A stretch of DNA of 7,826 nucleotides from Candidatus Avelusimicrobium faecicola. GTDB lineage: Bacteria > Elusimicrobiota > Elusimicrobia > Elusimicrobiales > Elusimicrobiaceae. Where the stretch lies: positions 1-7,826 of the forward strand of contig UQFW01000059.1 of NCBI GenBank assembly GCA_900540405.1, given 5' to 3'. Position numbers and translations under genes: made by a program. This document shows, one piece after another, positions 1 through 6,417 of the stretch. The stretch's first letter is position 1. Every line of letters starts with the position of its first letter. Below the pieces are notes generated by a model. That model was given only the letters and a program-made list of their open reading frames with translations, was not told where the DNA came from and made no database searches.

Positions 1-2
1 AT

Positions 3-30
3 AAAAAAGCCCCTCTGTAATGAGGGGCTT
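3..30 (-). terminator. Intrinsic terminator of the RDD/pilin-like gene
   Basis: A perfect 9-bp stem (AAGCCCCTC at 7-15 pairing with GAGGGGCTT at 22-30) closes on a 6-nt loop. On the minus strand the stem is followed by a run of six U, formed by the A run at 3-8. It lies 17 bp past the stop codon of the minus-strand gene ending at 48, as expected for a rho-independent terminator. The other side also has a T-rich tail (TTTGCGGTTTTT), so it may also act on plus-strand transcripts. Confidence 0.88.
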
Positions 31-47
31 TGCGGTTTTTGTATTTC

Positions 48-869
48 TTATAATAATTCTTTGCAGAATGTGCGGCTTTCCGGCGTGACGGGCGTGCAGA
101 CCACGCGGTTTTGGTTATCCGCCTTAAAAAGTGTGTAGAGCAAATCCCCGGCCGGGGAGCGCACCGCGGCAGTAATGCCCGTGGGCACTAAATAAACCTC
201 AAAGCCGGAGCATTTCAAAATGCGTGGAGTGAGTTTTTGGCAGTTTTCAAATTCCCCGTTCCAAACGGCGCTGTCCGCCCCGGCTTGCACGCGCTCGGCC
301 TGTACGGCTTGTATTTGGGCCACTTGCGTTGCCACCAGGCCGGCTTGCGCTTTGTTGGCCAAATGTTTATATTGGGGCAGGCTGACCGTCATTAACAGGG
401 CGGAAACAAACACAATCGCCAGTAAAATGGAAACAATCGTCACCATAGTAAGGGAAGTTTCTTCTTCCTCTATAAAATCGTCCGGGTCAAATTCCGCATT
501 TTTGAGTATCACGGCGCTATGGCTGATGCGGTCGTGCAGGGTTTGTTTGCGGCGGTCAAACGCGGCCATAAAAAAGCCGAAGTAAAAAGTTAAATTCGTG
601 ACCAGTTTGGATAAAATACGCTCCGTAGCTTGCCAAAATGTCAGGCGGCGGCCGCGGTGGTCCACCACTTTAATACCGGCGATTATTTTGCCCAAACTGG
701 CTTGCATGGGGGAGCTTTCCAACAATGCATAATACAGCCAAATCACCACGACCAAGGTAATAGCCGCCGTGCCGGAGCCGGCGGCGTGCGCCACGGCCCA
801 AAACAATACGGCAAAAATAGCCGCATCAATTAAAAATGCAAAAAAACGCTTCCAAATGCTTGCGTACAT
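48..869 (-). CDS. RDD-family membrane protein with C-terminal pilin-like domain
   Basis: The 273-residue product joins two parts. Residues 1-123 are an RDD domain: the opening RFFAFLID supplies the conserved Arg8 and Asp15, hydrophobic segments lie near 9-30, 35-50 and 88-104, and the closing FDRRKQTLHDRIS carries Asp105, Arg106 and Asp113. An acidic linker (DPDDFIEEEE, 128-137) leads to a fourth hydrophobic helix (139-163) that runs into LPQYKHLANKAQAG. This resembles the N-terminal helix of type IV pilins, but there is no G/FTLIE prepilin cleavage motif. The remaining ~105 residues have four cysteines (210, 220, 258, 269) that could form two disulfides in an extracytoplasmic domain. RDD proteins are poorly characterised; some are implicated in ion or small-molecule transport. 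The start is supported by a GGGGG ribosome site 9 nt upstream. The biological role is unknown. Confidence 0.85.
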   Translation of the reverse strand: MYASIWKRFFAFLIDAAIFAVLFWAVAHAAGSGTAAITLVVVIWLYYALLESSPMQASLGKIIAGIKVVDHRGRRLTFWQATERILSKLVTNLTFYFGFFMAAFDRRKQTLHDRISHSAVILKNAEFDPDDFIEEEETSLTMVTIVSILLAIVFVSALLMTVSLPQYKHLANKAQAGLVATQVAQIQAVQAERVQAGADSAVWNGEFENCQKLTPRILKCSGFEVYLVPTGITAAVRSPAGDLLYTLFKADNQNRVVCTPVTPESRTFCKELL

Positions 870-909
870 AAATAAAAACCCCCTTTTTTGTAAAAAATCC
901 TCTATTTAT

Positions 910-938
910 AGTATAAGAACCTGCGCTTGTTTTTGCAA
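910..938 (-). promoter_or_regulatory. Sigma70-type promoter for the RDD/pilin-like gene
   Basis: Reading the minus strand, TTGCAA (933-938) and TATACT (910-915) are separated by exactly 17 bp. They match the -35 and -10 consensus at 4 of 6 and 5 of 6 positions. The predicted start of transcription is near 903, which leaves a leader of about 33 nt containing the G-rich ribosome site at 879-883. No terminator is visible between the upstream deacylase stop (943) and this promoter, so read-through from uvrA is also possible. Confidence 0.65.
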
Positions 939-942
939 GTAA

Positions 943-1434
943 TTAGTACCCGTCCGCACACAAAGGCGCCGTTTGGGCGGGTACGGCTTTTAACAAATCC
1001 TGCGGGTTGATTTTAATTTGTAGGCCGCGCAAACCCGCGCTTACAAAAATGTAATCCCACAAAATGCAATCTTCGTGAATAAAGGTAGGAAACAATTTTT
1101 TCATACCTAAGGGGGAACACCCGCCGCGCAGGTAGCCCGTCAGCGGGAAAAGCTCTTTTACATGGAGCATTTGGCAGGATTTATCCCCGGCGGCCTTGGC
1201 GGCCAGTTTTAAGTCCAATTCAGCCGCCCCCGGTATCACGCACACAAAGTACCCGGTGCGCTCACCGCGTAAAACGAGCGTTTTATAAATTTGCGCCAGG
1301 TTTTGCCCGGTGACGGCGGCTACATGCTGGGCGCCCAGGTCGTCTTCGTCCACCGGGTAGGATATTAATTCGTACGGTATGCCCAACGTATCCAAATGGC
1401 GGGCGGCATTAGTTTTGTGGAGTTTTTCTTTCAT
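943..1434 (-). CDS. ybaK: YbaK/EbsC-type Cys-tRNA(Pro) deacylase
   Basis: The 163-residue product has the full YbaK layout: an opening KTNAARHLDTLGIPYEL, acidic VDEDDLGA, the KTLV segment with the invariant Lys51, the AELDLKLAAK helix, GYLRGGCSPLG (100-110), and FVSAGLRGLQIKINPQDLL near the end. Family members hydrolyse Cys-tRNA(Pro), clearing a mischarging product of prolyl-tRNA synthetase in the cytoplasm. Length is normal for the family. The start ATG lies one base after the uvrA stop (TAA-T-ATG), and its ribosome site (GGGAAAGAAG) lies inside the end of uvrA, so the two genes are almost certainly cotranscribed and probably translationally coupled. Other members of the superfamily (ProX, YeaK) edit other tRNAs, but the N-terminal KTNAAR and GGCSPLG motifs favour the YbaK/EbsC branch. 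Confidence 0.92.
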   Translation of the reverse strand: MKEKLHKTNAARHLDTLGIPYELISYPVDEDDLGAQHVAAVTGQNLAQIYKTLVLRGERTGYFVCVIPGAAELDLKLAAKAAGDKSCQMLHVKELFPLTGYLRGGCSPLGMKKLFPTFIHEDCILWDYIFVSAGLRGLQIKINPQDLLKAVPAQTAPLCADGY

Positions 1435-1435
1435 A

Positions 1436-4357
1436 TTATTTCTTCTTTCCCGGTTTTTTGGCGGCGCTCTTTTGGGGCGTGTGGAGTTGGGCCTGCGGGT
1501 GCGTTTTCAAAAATGCGTCCACCGCGTCCAATTCCGGCTTGAGGTATTTGCCGGTGTAGGACCCGGCACAGGCGGCCACTTGGCGCGGCGTGCCCTGGCA
1601 GACAATGTTGCCGCCCTTATCGCCGCCCTCCGGCCCTAAATCAATCAGCCAATCCGCCGTTTTGATAACGTCCAAATTGTGTTCAATAATCAGCACGGTG
1701 TTGCCTTTATCGGCCAGGCCGTGTAAAACGTGCAGGAGTTTATCAATATCGGCAAAGTGGAGCCCGGTGGTGGGTTCGTCCAAAATATACAGCGTTTTGC
1801 CGGTGCCCTTGCGGGAAAGTTCATCCGCCAGTTTTACGCGCTGGGCCTCCCCGCCGGAAAGCGTGGTGGCCGCTTGGCCTAATTTGATGTAGCCCAGGCC
1901 CACGTCATTTAAGGTTTTCAAAATGCGTTGGATACGCGGAATGGCGGCAAAAAAATCCAACGCTTGCGAAACGCTCATATCCAGTACCTCGGCAATGTTT
2001 TTGCCTTTGAATTTTACTTGCAGGGTGTCTTCGTTAAAGCGTTTGCCGGCACATTCTTCGCACTTTACATAAATATCGGGCAGGAATTGCATTTGTATTT
2101 TTAAGATTCCGTCCCCTTGGCATTTTTCGCACCGGCCGCCTTTTACGTTAAATGAAAACCGCCCCGGCTTGTAGCCCCGGCGTTTGGCTTCGGGCATTTC
2201 GGCAAATAAATCCCGGATGTGGGAAAACACGCCCGTATAAGTGGCCGGATTACTGCGCGGCGTTTTGCCGATGGGGCTTTGGTCCACAATAATTACTTTA
2301 TCTATATTTTCCAACCCTTTAATGGCGCGGTGGGCGCCGGGGGCCTCTTTGGCGCCGTAAAACTTTTGGGCCAGTGCGCGGTATAAAATTTGGTGGATTA
2401 ACGTGCTTTTGCCGGAGCCGGAAACCCCGGTCACGCATACAAATTTGCCCAGCGGAATTTTGACATCTATATTTTTAAGGTTGAACTGTTGTGCCCCTAA
2501 AATTTGTAAGTATTTTCCGTTCCCCGGGCGCAGTTCGGCGCGGGGCAAAATCATCTGCCGTCCGTTTAAGTAAGAGGCGGTGAGGGATTTTTCGTTTTTC
2601 AAAAATTTGGGGGTTTCCTGCGCGGCTACAATCTGCCCGCCGTATTCGCCCGCCCCGGGGCCGATTTCCACCACATAATCGGAAGCTAAAATGGTGTCTT
2701 TATCGTGTTCCACAATAATTAGCGTGTTGTCTAAATCACGCAAGTTTTTGAGCGTTTCAATCAGGCGGTCGTTATCGCGCGAGTGCAGGCCGATAGTCGG
2801 CTCGTCCAGTACATATAACACCCCGGTCAGCCCGGAGCCGATTTGCGTTGCTAGGTGGATACGCTGGGCTTCCCCGCCGGAGAGCGTTTGGCTTTTGCGG
2901 TCCAAGGTTAAATAAGCCAGCCCCACGCTGTTTAAGAAACCCAGGCGGGCCTTAATTTCTTTTAATACGTCTTTGGCGATGGTTTGCTCTTTGGCGGTTA
3001 ATTGCAAGTTGTTAAAATAGTTAAGCGCGGCCGATACCTGCATAGACGTAATATCCACAATGCTTTTGCCGTTAATGTAGACGGATAAGGCTTCCGGCTT
3101 GAGCCGTTGGCCCTGGCAGGTGGGGCAGGTCACTTCGCGCATAAAGCGGTCGTGGATTTCTTCTTTTACAAAATCGCTTTCGCTTTCCTGGTAGCGGCGC
3201 TTGAGGTTGGTAATAACGCCCTCAAACGCTTGTTCCCCGCCCGAAATGACGGATGTATAACTGGCCCCTCCCGCGCCGTAGAGCAGTAAATCGCGCTGGG
3301 TCTTGGGGAGTTTTTCCCAAGGGGTGTTCATATTGATATGGCCTTGGCGGCAGACTTGTTGCAAGATGTCAAAATAGTAGCCGCTCCAGGAGCTTTTCCA
3401 ACGGTGGGTGCGGGTTGTCACGGGGTTGTGCCAGGCGGCAATCGCTCCCCCATTAATGGAGAGCGTTTTGTCCGGCACGACTAAATCTTCGTCAATTTCA
3501 ATTTTCAGCCCCAGGCCGTTGCAGTCCGGGCAGGCCCCATAGGGGGAGTTGAACGAAAAAAGGCGCGGCTCCAAATCACTAAACCCAATGCCACAATGGG
3601 CGCAGGCGTTGTTTTCGCTATAAGTAAATTCGCGCGGGTTTTCGCCTTCTTCCAAAATATGCACGAGTCCTTTGGAATATTTGAGGGCGTTTTCCAAACT
3701 TTCGCTTAAACGCTCTTTTTCAAATTCTTCCACAAAAATTTCGTCCGCCACCAGCTCAATGGTATGCTTTTTATAGCGTTCCAACACAGGCGGTTGGGCC
3801 ACTTCTATCACGGTGCCGTCCACACGCGCTTTTACATAACCCTCTTTTTTCAGCTTGGCGAAAAGTTCCTCGTAAGTGCCGGCCCGCCCTTGAATGAGGG
3901 GGGATAAGACATAAACGGTTTTTTCGTTAAATTTTTTAAGAATATCCTGCGTAATGCCCTGCACGCTCCAGGCTTCCACTTCCCGCCCGCAACGGGGACA
4001 ATGGCGGTGGCCGATACGCGCAAACAACAGGCGCAGATAGTCGTAAATCTCCGTGACGGTGGCCACCGTGGAGCGCGGGTTTTTGGACGGATTGCGCTGT
4101 TCTATGGAAATAGCGGGGGAGAGCCCCTCAATATGTTCCACGTCCGGCTTTTCCATCAGTTCCAAAAACTGCCGCGCATAGGCGGACATACTTTCCACAT
4201 ACCGCCGCTGGCCCTCTGCGTAAATGGTGTCAAATGCCAGCGAGCTTTTGCCGGAGCCGGAAAGGCCCGTCACTACCGTCATTTTGTCTTTGGGTATTTC
4301 TACCGTAATGTTGCGTAAATTGTGTCCCTTCGCGCCGATTACTTTAATGCTTTTCAT
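1436..4357 (-). CDS. uvrA: UvrABC excinuclease subunit A
   Basis: This 973-residue product is a complete UvrA, the damage-sensing ATPase dimer that loads UvrB in nucleotide-excision repair. ABC module I has Walker A GLSGSGKSS (31-39), signature LSGGEAQR (492-499) and Walker B YVLDEP (515-520). Module II has GVSGSGKST (644-652), LSGGEAQR (833-840) and YILDEP (857-862). Zinc-binding cysteine pairs appear as CAHC/CPDC (252-279) and CEKC/CEEC (743-769), with further pairs at 120-123 and 411-414. The C-terminal tail is lysine-rich (AAKKPGKKK). I chose the ATG at 4355-4357 because the protein then begins MKSIKVIGAKGHNLRN, as is typical of UvrA, and an AGGA ribosome site sits about 6 nt upstream. 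An in-frame ATG at 4414 would add 19 residues unlike the family. It is the first gene of a unit with ybaK. Confidence 0.97.
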   Translation of the reverse strand: MKSIKVIGAKGHNLRNITVEIPKDKMTVVTGLSGSGKSSLAFDTIYAEGQRRYVESMSAYARQFLELMEKPDVEHIEGLSPAISIEQRNPSKNPRSTVATVTEIYDYLRLLFARIGHRHCPRCGREVEAWSVQGITQDILKKFNEKTVYVLSPLIQGRAGTYEELFAKLKKEGYVKARVDGTVIEVAQPPVLERYKKHTIELVADEIFVEEFEKERLSESLENALKYSKGLVHILEEGENPREFTYSENNACAHCGIGFSDLEPRLFSFNSPYGACPDCNGLGLKIEIDEDLVVPDKTLSINGGAIAAWHNPVTTRTHRWKSSWSGYYFDILQQVCRQGHINMNTPWEKLPKTQRDLLLYGAGGASYTSVISGGEQAFEGVITNLKRRYQESESDFVKEEIHDRFMREVTCPTCQGQRLKPEALSVYINGKSIVDITSMQVSAALNYFNNLQLTAKEQTIAKDVLKEIKARLGFLNSVGLAYLTLDRKSQTLSGGEAQRIHLATQIGSGLTGVLYVLDEPTIGLHSRDNDRLIETLKNLRDLDNTLIIVEHDKDTILASDYVVEIGPGAGEYGGQIVAAQETPKFLKNEKSLTASYLNGRQMILPRAELRPGNGKYLQILGAQQFNLKNIDVKIPLGKFVCVTGVSGSGKSTLIHQILYRALAQKFYGAKEAPGAHRAIKGLENIDKVIIVDQSPIGKTPRSNPATYTGVFSHIRDLFAEMPEAKRRGYKPGRFSFNVKGGRCEKCQGDGILKIQMQFLPDIYVKCEECAGKRFNEDTLQVKFKGKNIAEVLDMSVSQALDFFAAIPRIQRILKTLNDVGLGYIKLGQAATTLSGGEAQRVKLADELSRKGTGKTLYILDEPTTGLHFADIDKLLHVLHGLADKGNTVLIIEHNLDVIKTADWLIDLGPEGGDKGGNIVCQGTPRQVAACAGSYTGKYLKPELDAVDAFLKTHPQAQLHTPQKSAAKKPGKKK

Positions 4358-4400
4358 AAAAATCCTGTAATAAATAGTCAAATAGGCCCAAAAAGCCTTT

Positions 4401-4420
4401 AATAAATTGTACAATTTATT
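4401..4420. promoter_or_regulatory. Perfect 20-bp palindrome, candidate operator
   Basis: AATAAATTGT (4401-4410) is followed directly by its exact reverse complement, ACAATTTATT (4411-4420), with no spacer and the core TTGTACAA. It sits in the 87-bp gap between two divergent genes, 44 bp from the uvrA start and 25 bp from the flippase-like gene start. A dimeric repressor bound here could control both directions. Because uvrA is an SOS gene in many bacteria, a LexA-type operator is one possibility, but the sequence does not match the E. coli or Bacillus LexA boxes. It is too AT-rich to be a convincing terminator. Confidence 0.5.
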
Positions 4421-4444
4421 TAATTTATACTTTAAGGTTCCGTT

Positions 4445-5497
4445 ATGAAAAAACCGGTTAAATATTTATTATATGCGCTGGGGGGCTTGCTTTCCCTGGG
4501 GATTATTGGGCTGTTGGTCTATCAGGCCAAAGACAGTTTTGTAAAAATTTGGAGCGAAGTAAGCACCCTGTATTTGGGGTTGTCGCTTTTATCTTCCGCT
4601 TTGATTTATGTGGCTATGGGGCTTAGCTTGTACGAAGTCCTGCGTATTATGGGCCACAAAATCGGCAAAGGGGCCGCTATTGGGATTGCGCTGGTGTCCA
4701 CTACGGTCAATTATGTGGTGTCTTCGCTGGGGGTGTCCGGCTTTGCGTTGCGGGCCCACCTGCTCAACCGCCGCCGCGTGCCGTTTGGTATGTGCGTGAC
4801 GGCCAGTATTGTTATTACAGTATTGCTTTATTTTGTGTTGGCGGTAATTATTTTGCAAGGCTCTTTACTGTTGTTTTTGAATAGCTCCGCCACTACACTG
4901 CAAATCTTAAAAAATTTCATTTTAATTGTGGTGATGTGTGCGGTGTGTGTAGCCGTCACCGCGTTTTTGTTTAATGACGAATGGCGCTCCAAATGGGTGC
5001 GCCGTATTTTCCGCCTGATGAACAAAATGCTGTTTCACGTTTTCCGCGCGTTAATCCCTAAAGGCAAGTACGATAACTTTGTAGACCAGCTGGACGAAGG
5101 CATTGACCTTATCCACAAGAAAAAGAAAAAACTGACCTGGACCATTATTTATGTGTGTGCCGATTGGTTATTTACTATTTTAGTTTTATATTTTGCTTTC
5201 CGCGCCGTGGGCGTGCATATTACGGCAGGGGTGTTGGTGGCCGGGTTTGCCGTTGGCATGGTGACCACGCTAATCCCTTTACTGCCGGGCGGTTTGGGCG
5301 CCATGGAACTGGCCATGACCGCTGTTTATGCGCAAATGGGTATTAATTGGGATGCCGCCTTAATGGCCACCCTGATTTACCGGGTGGTGTATTATATTTT
5401 GCCCGGCATTGTAAGCATTTTTATTTACTGGGGGCTCCAACTTTCCGAAGGGCATATTCCCCATAAAAAGAAATCTGTTCCGGGAGTTTCCAAATGA
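4445..5497 (+). CDS. LPG-synthase-TM / UPF0104 flippase-like membrane protein
   Basis: The 350-residue polytopic membrane protein has hydrophobic segments near 7-27, 41-63, 77-98, 118-146, 155-177, 230-254, 261-281 and 310-334. Family hallmarks are VSSLGVSGFALRAHLLNRR (92-110) and the C-terminal PGGLGAMELAMTAVYAQMG (281-299), followed by a conserved Arg313 in IYRVVYYILPG. This is the transmembrane module of lysyl-phosphatidylglycerol synthase (MprF) found as a separate protein; the cytoplasmic aminoacyl-transferase domain is absent. Such proteins are thought to move or accommodate lipids in the cytoplasmic membrane, but substrates are mostly unknown. A basic loop (HKKKKKL, 224-230) probably faces the cytoplasm. 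The start has an AAGG site 7 nt upstream. The stop overlaps the next gene by 4 bp (ATGA), so this is the first gene of an operon. Confidence 0.88.
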   Translation: MKKPVKYLLYALGGLLSLGIIGLLVYQAKDSFVKIWSEVSTLYLGLSLLSSALIYVAMGLSLYEVLRIMGHKIGKGAAIGIALVSTTVNYVVSSLGVSGFALRAHLLNRRRVPFGMCVTASIVITVLLYFVLAVIILQGSLLLFLNSSATTLQILKNFILIVVMCAVCVAVTAFLFNDEWRSKWVRRIFRLMNKMLFHVFRALIPKGKYDNFVDQLDEGIDLIHKKKKKLTWTIIYVCADWLFTILVLYFAFRAVGVHITAGVLVAGFAVGMVTTLIPLLPGGLGAMELAMTAVYAQMGINWDAALMATLIYRVVYYILPGIVSIFIYWGLQLSEGHIPHKKKSVPGVSK

Positions 5498-6012
5498 GAG
5501 AACGAATTGACGAATTAGTGCCTAAAAAACATCCCTCTTGCTATGTACATAAAACGGCCTGTTTGTTGGGGGCCGTCACGCTGGAAGAAAACGTGTCCGT
5601 TTGGCCGTGCGCCGTGTTGCGCGCGGATATTGCCCCCATTACCGTGGGAAAGGGCAGTAATATCCAAGATAACGCCTGCGTGCATGTAAACTATAACTGC
5701 CCGGCGGTAATCGGCGCGGGCGTGACGGTGGGGCATGGGGCCATTGTACACGGCTCCAAAATAGGCGATAACTGCTTAATCGGTATGAACGCGGTAGTGT
5801 TGGAAAGTGAAATCGGCCCCAACTGCATTATCGGCGCGGGCAGTGTGGTGACGGCGGGGAAAAATATTCCGGCCGGGTCTTTGGTGTTGGGCGTTCCCGC
5901 TAAAGTGGTGCGCCAACTGGACGAAGACGAAATCAACTCCGTTTTGCATAACGCGCACGAATACGAGCGCCTGGCTAAAATTTACAAAGACCGGTGCGAG
6001 GAAATGGCATGA
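5494..6012 (+). CDS. Gamma-carbonic-anhydrase-family hexapeptide protein
   Basis: The 172-residue product is a left-handed beta-helix protein with hexapeptide repeats from about residue 25 to 135, followed by a C-terminal helix (141-170). Residues matching the gamma-class carbonic anhydrase site are visible: Arg43 and Asp45 (LRAD), Gln58 and Asp59 (NIQDN), and the presumed zinc ligands His64 (CVH), His81 and His86 (GHGAIVH). The family forms trimers with zinc or iron between subunits. Members include true carbonic anhydrases and the YrdA, PaaY and CaiE proteins, some with thioesterase or unknown activity, so the ligands support metal binding more firmly than hydration of CO2. A GGGAG site lies 7 nt before the start. 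The gene overlaps its neighbours by 4 bp on both sides (ATGA), implying coupled translation with the membrane protein and the receiver protein. Confidence 0.92.
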   Translation: MRERIDELVPKKHPSCYVHKTACLLGAVTLEENVSVWPCAVLRADIAPITVGKGSNIQDNACVHVNYNCPAVIGAGVTVGHGAIVHGSKIGDNCLIGMNAVVLESEIGPNCIIGAGSVVTAGKNIPAGSLVLGVPAKVVRQLDEDEINSVLHNAHEYERLAKIYKDRCEEMA

Positions 6013-6374
6013 AAAAAGTAGTGCTGGTGGAAGACTCCAAGGTACTGGCAACGGCCCTTTGCGGCGCCTTAAAAATAGAGGGCGTGGAAGTCATCTGGGC
6101 GCCCGACGGCGTAAAAGGCGTGGCGGCGGCCAAACAGCACAAGCCGGATTTGATTTTATTGGATTTAATGCTCCCCAAATTAAGCGGTTTTGAGGTGTGT
6201 AAATTGTTAAAAACGGACAACTCCACTTGGAAAATTCCGGTGGTGATAATGTCCACATTAAGTGACCCCGAATCGCGCGACCGCGCCACCCAAGCCGGGG
6301 CGGATTATTTTATTCCCAAACCGTATGATTTGGCCTCCACCATGGCGGAGATAAAAAAATATTTGCATATTTAA
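6009..6374 (+). CDS. Stand-alone response-regulator receiver (CheY-like)
   Basis: The 121-residue product is a single receiver domain with no output domain. The phosphorylation site is complete: acidic pair Glu8/Asp9 (LVEDS), phospho-acceptor Asp52 (ILLDLMLP), Ser82 (VIMST) at the switch position and Lys104 (FIPKPY). Single-domain regulators act by protein-protein contact or phosphotransfer rather than by DNA binding. The ATG at 6009 overlaps the preceding stop (ATGA) and has a GAGGA ribosome site 6 nt upstream. A GTG at 5994 in the same frame would add five residues (MRGNG) in front of the canonical MKKVVLVEDS and is less likely. No histidine kinase is in the window, so its partner must lie elsewhere. 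The TPR protein downstream is a candidate partner by position only. Confidence 0.93.
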   Translation: MKKVVLVEDSKVLATALCGALKIEGVEVIWAPDGVKGVAAAKQHKPDLILLDLMLPKLSGFEVCKLLKTDNSTWKIPVVIMSTLSDPESRDRATQAGADYFIPKPYDLASTMAEIKKYLHI

Positions 6375-6379
6375 CCAAG

Positions 6380-6402
6380 CGGCCCGGTTGCGGGCCGTTT
6401 TT
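6380..6402 (+). terminator. Intrinsic terminator or attenuator between receiver and TPR genes
   Basis: A 7-bp GC-only stem (CGGCCCG at 6380-6386, CGGGCCG at 6391-6397) with a GTTG loop is followed by five T (6398-6402). It begins 6 bp after the receiver stop. The TPR gene starts only 15 bp after the T run, which leaves no space for a promoter in between. The hairpin therefore probably reduces, rather than abolishes, transcription into the TPR gene, or the TPR promoter lies inside the receiver gene. Confidence 0.82.
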
Positions 6403-6417
6403 CAAGCGAGGTGACGT

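Noticed and set aside
630..833. Plus-strand open frames opposite the RDD gene and opposite uvrA
   Set aside because: They are shadows of well-supported genes, with no family resemblance and no ribosome binding sites.
4358..4414. N-terminal extension of uvrA from the in-frame ATG at 4414 (19 extra residues)
   Set aside because: UvrA proteins start close to the IKVIGAKGHNLRN strand; the ATG at 4357 has a good AGGA ribosome site, while the extension is unlike the family and crosses the palindrome.
4426..4431. TATACT as a -10 box for the flippase-like gene
   Set aside because: No acceptable -35 lies at 16-18 bp, and transcription would begin after the AAGG ribosome site, removing it from the message.
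5994..6008. GTG start five codons before the receiver ATG
   Set aside because: The ATG at 6009 gives the canonical MKKVVLVEDS opening, has GAGGA at proper spacing and forms an ATGA overlap.
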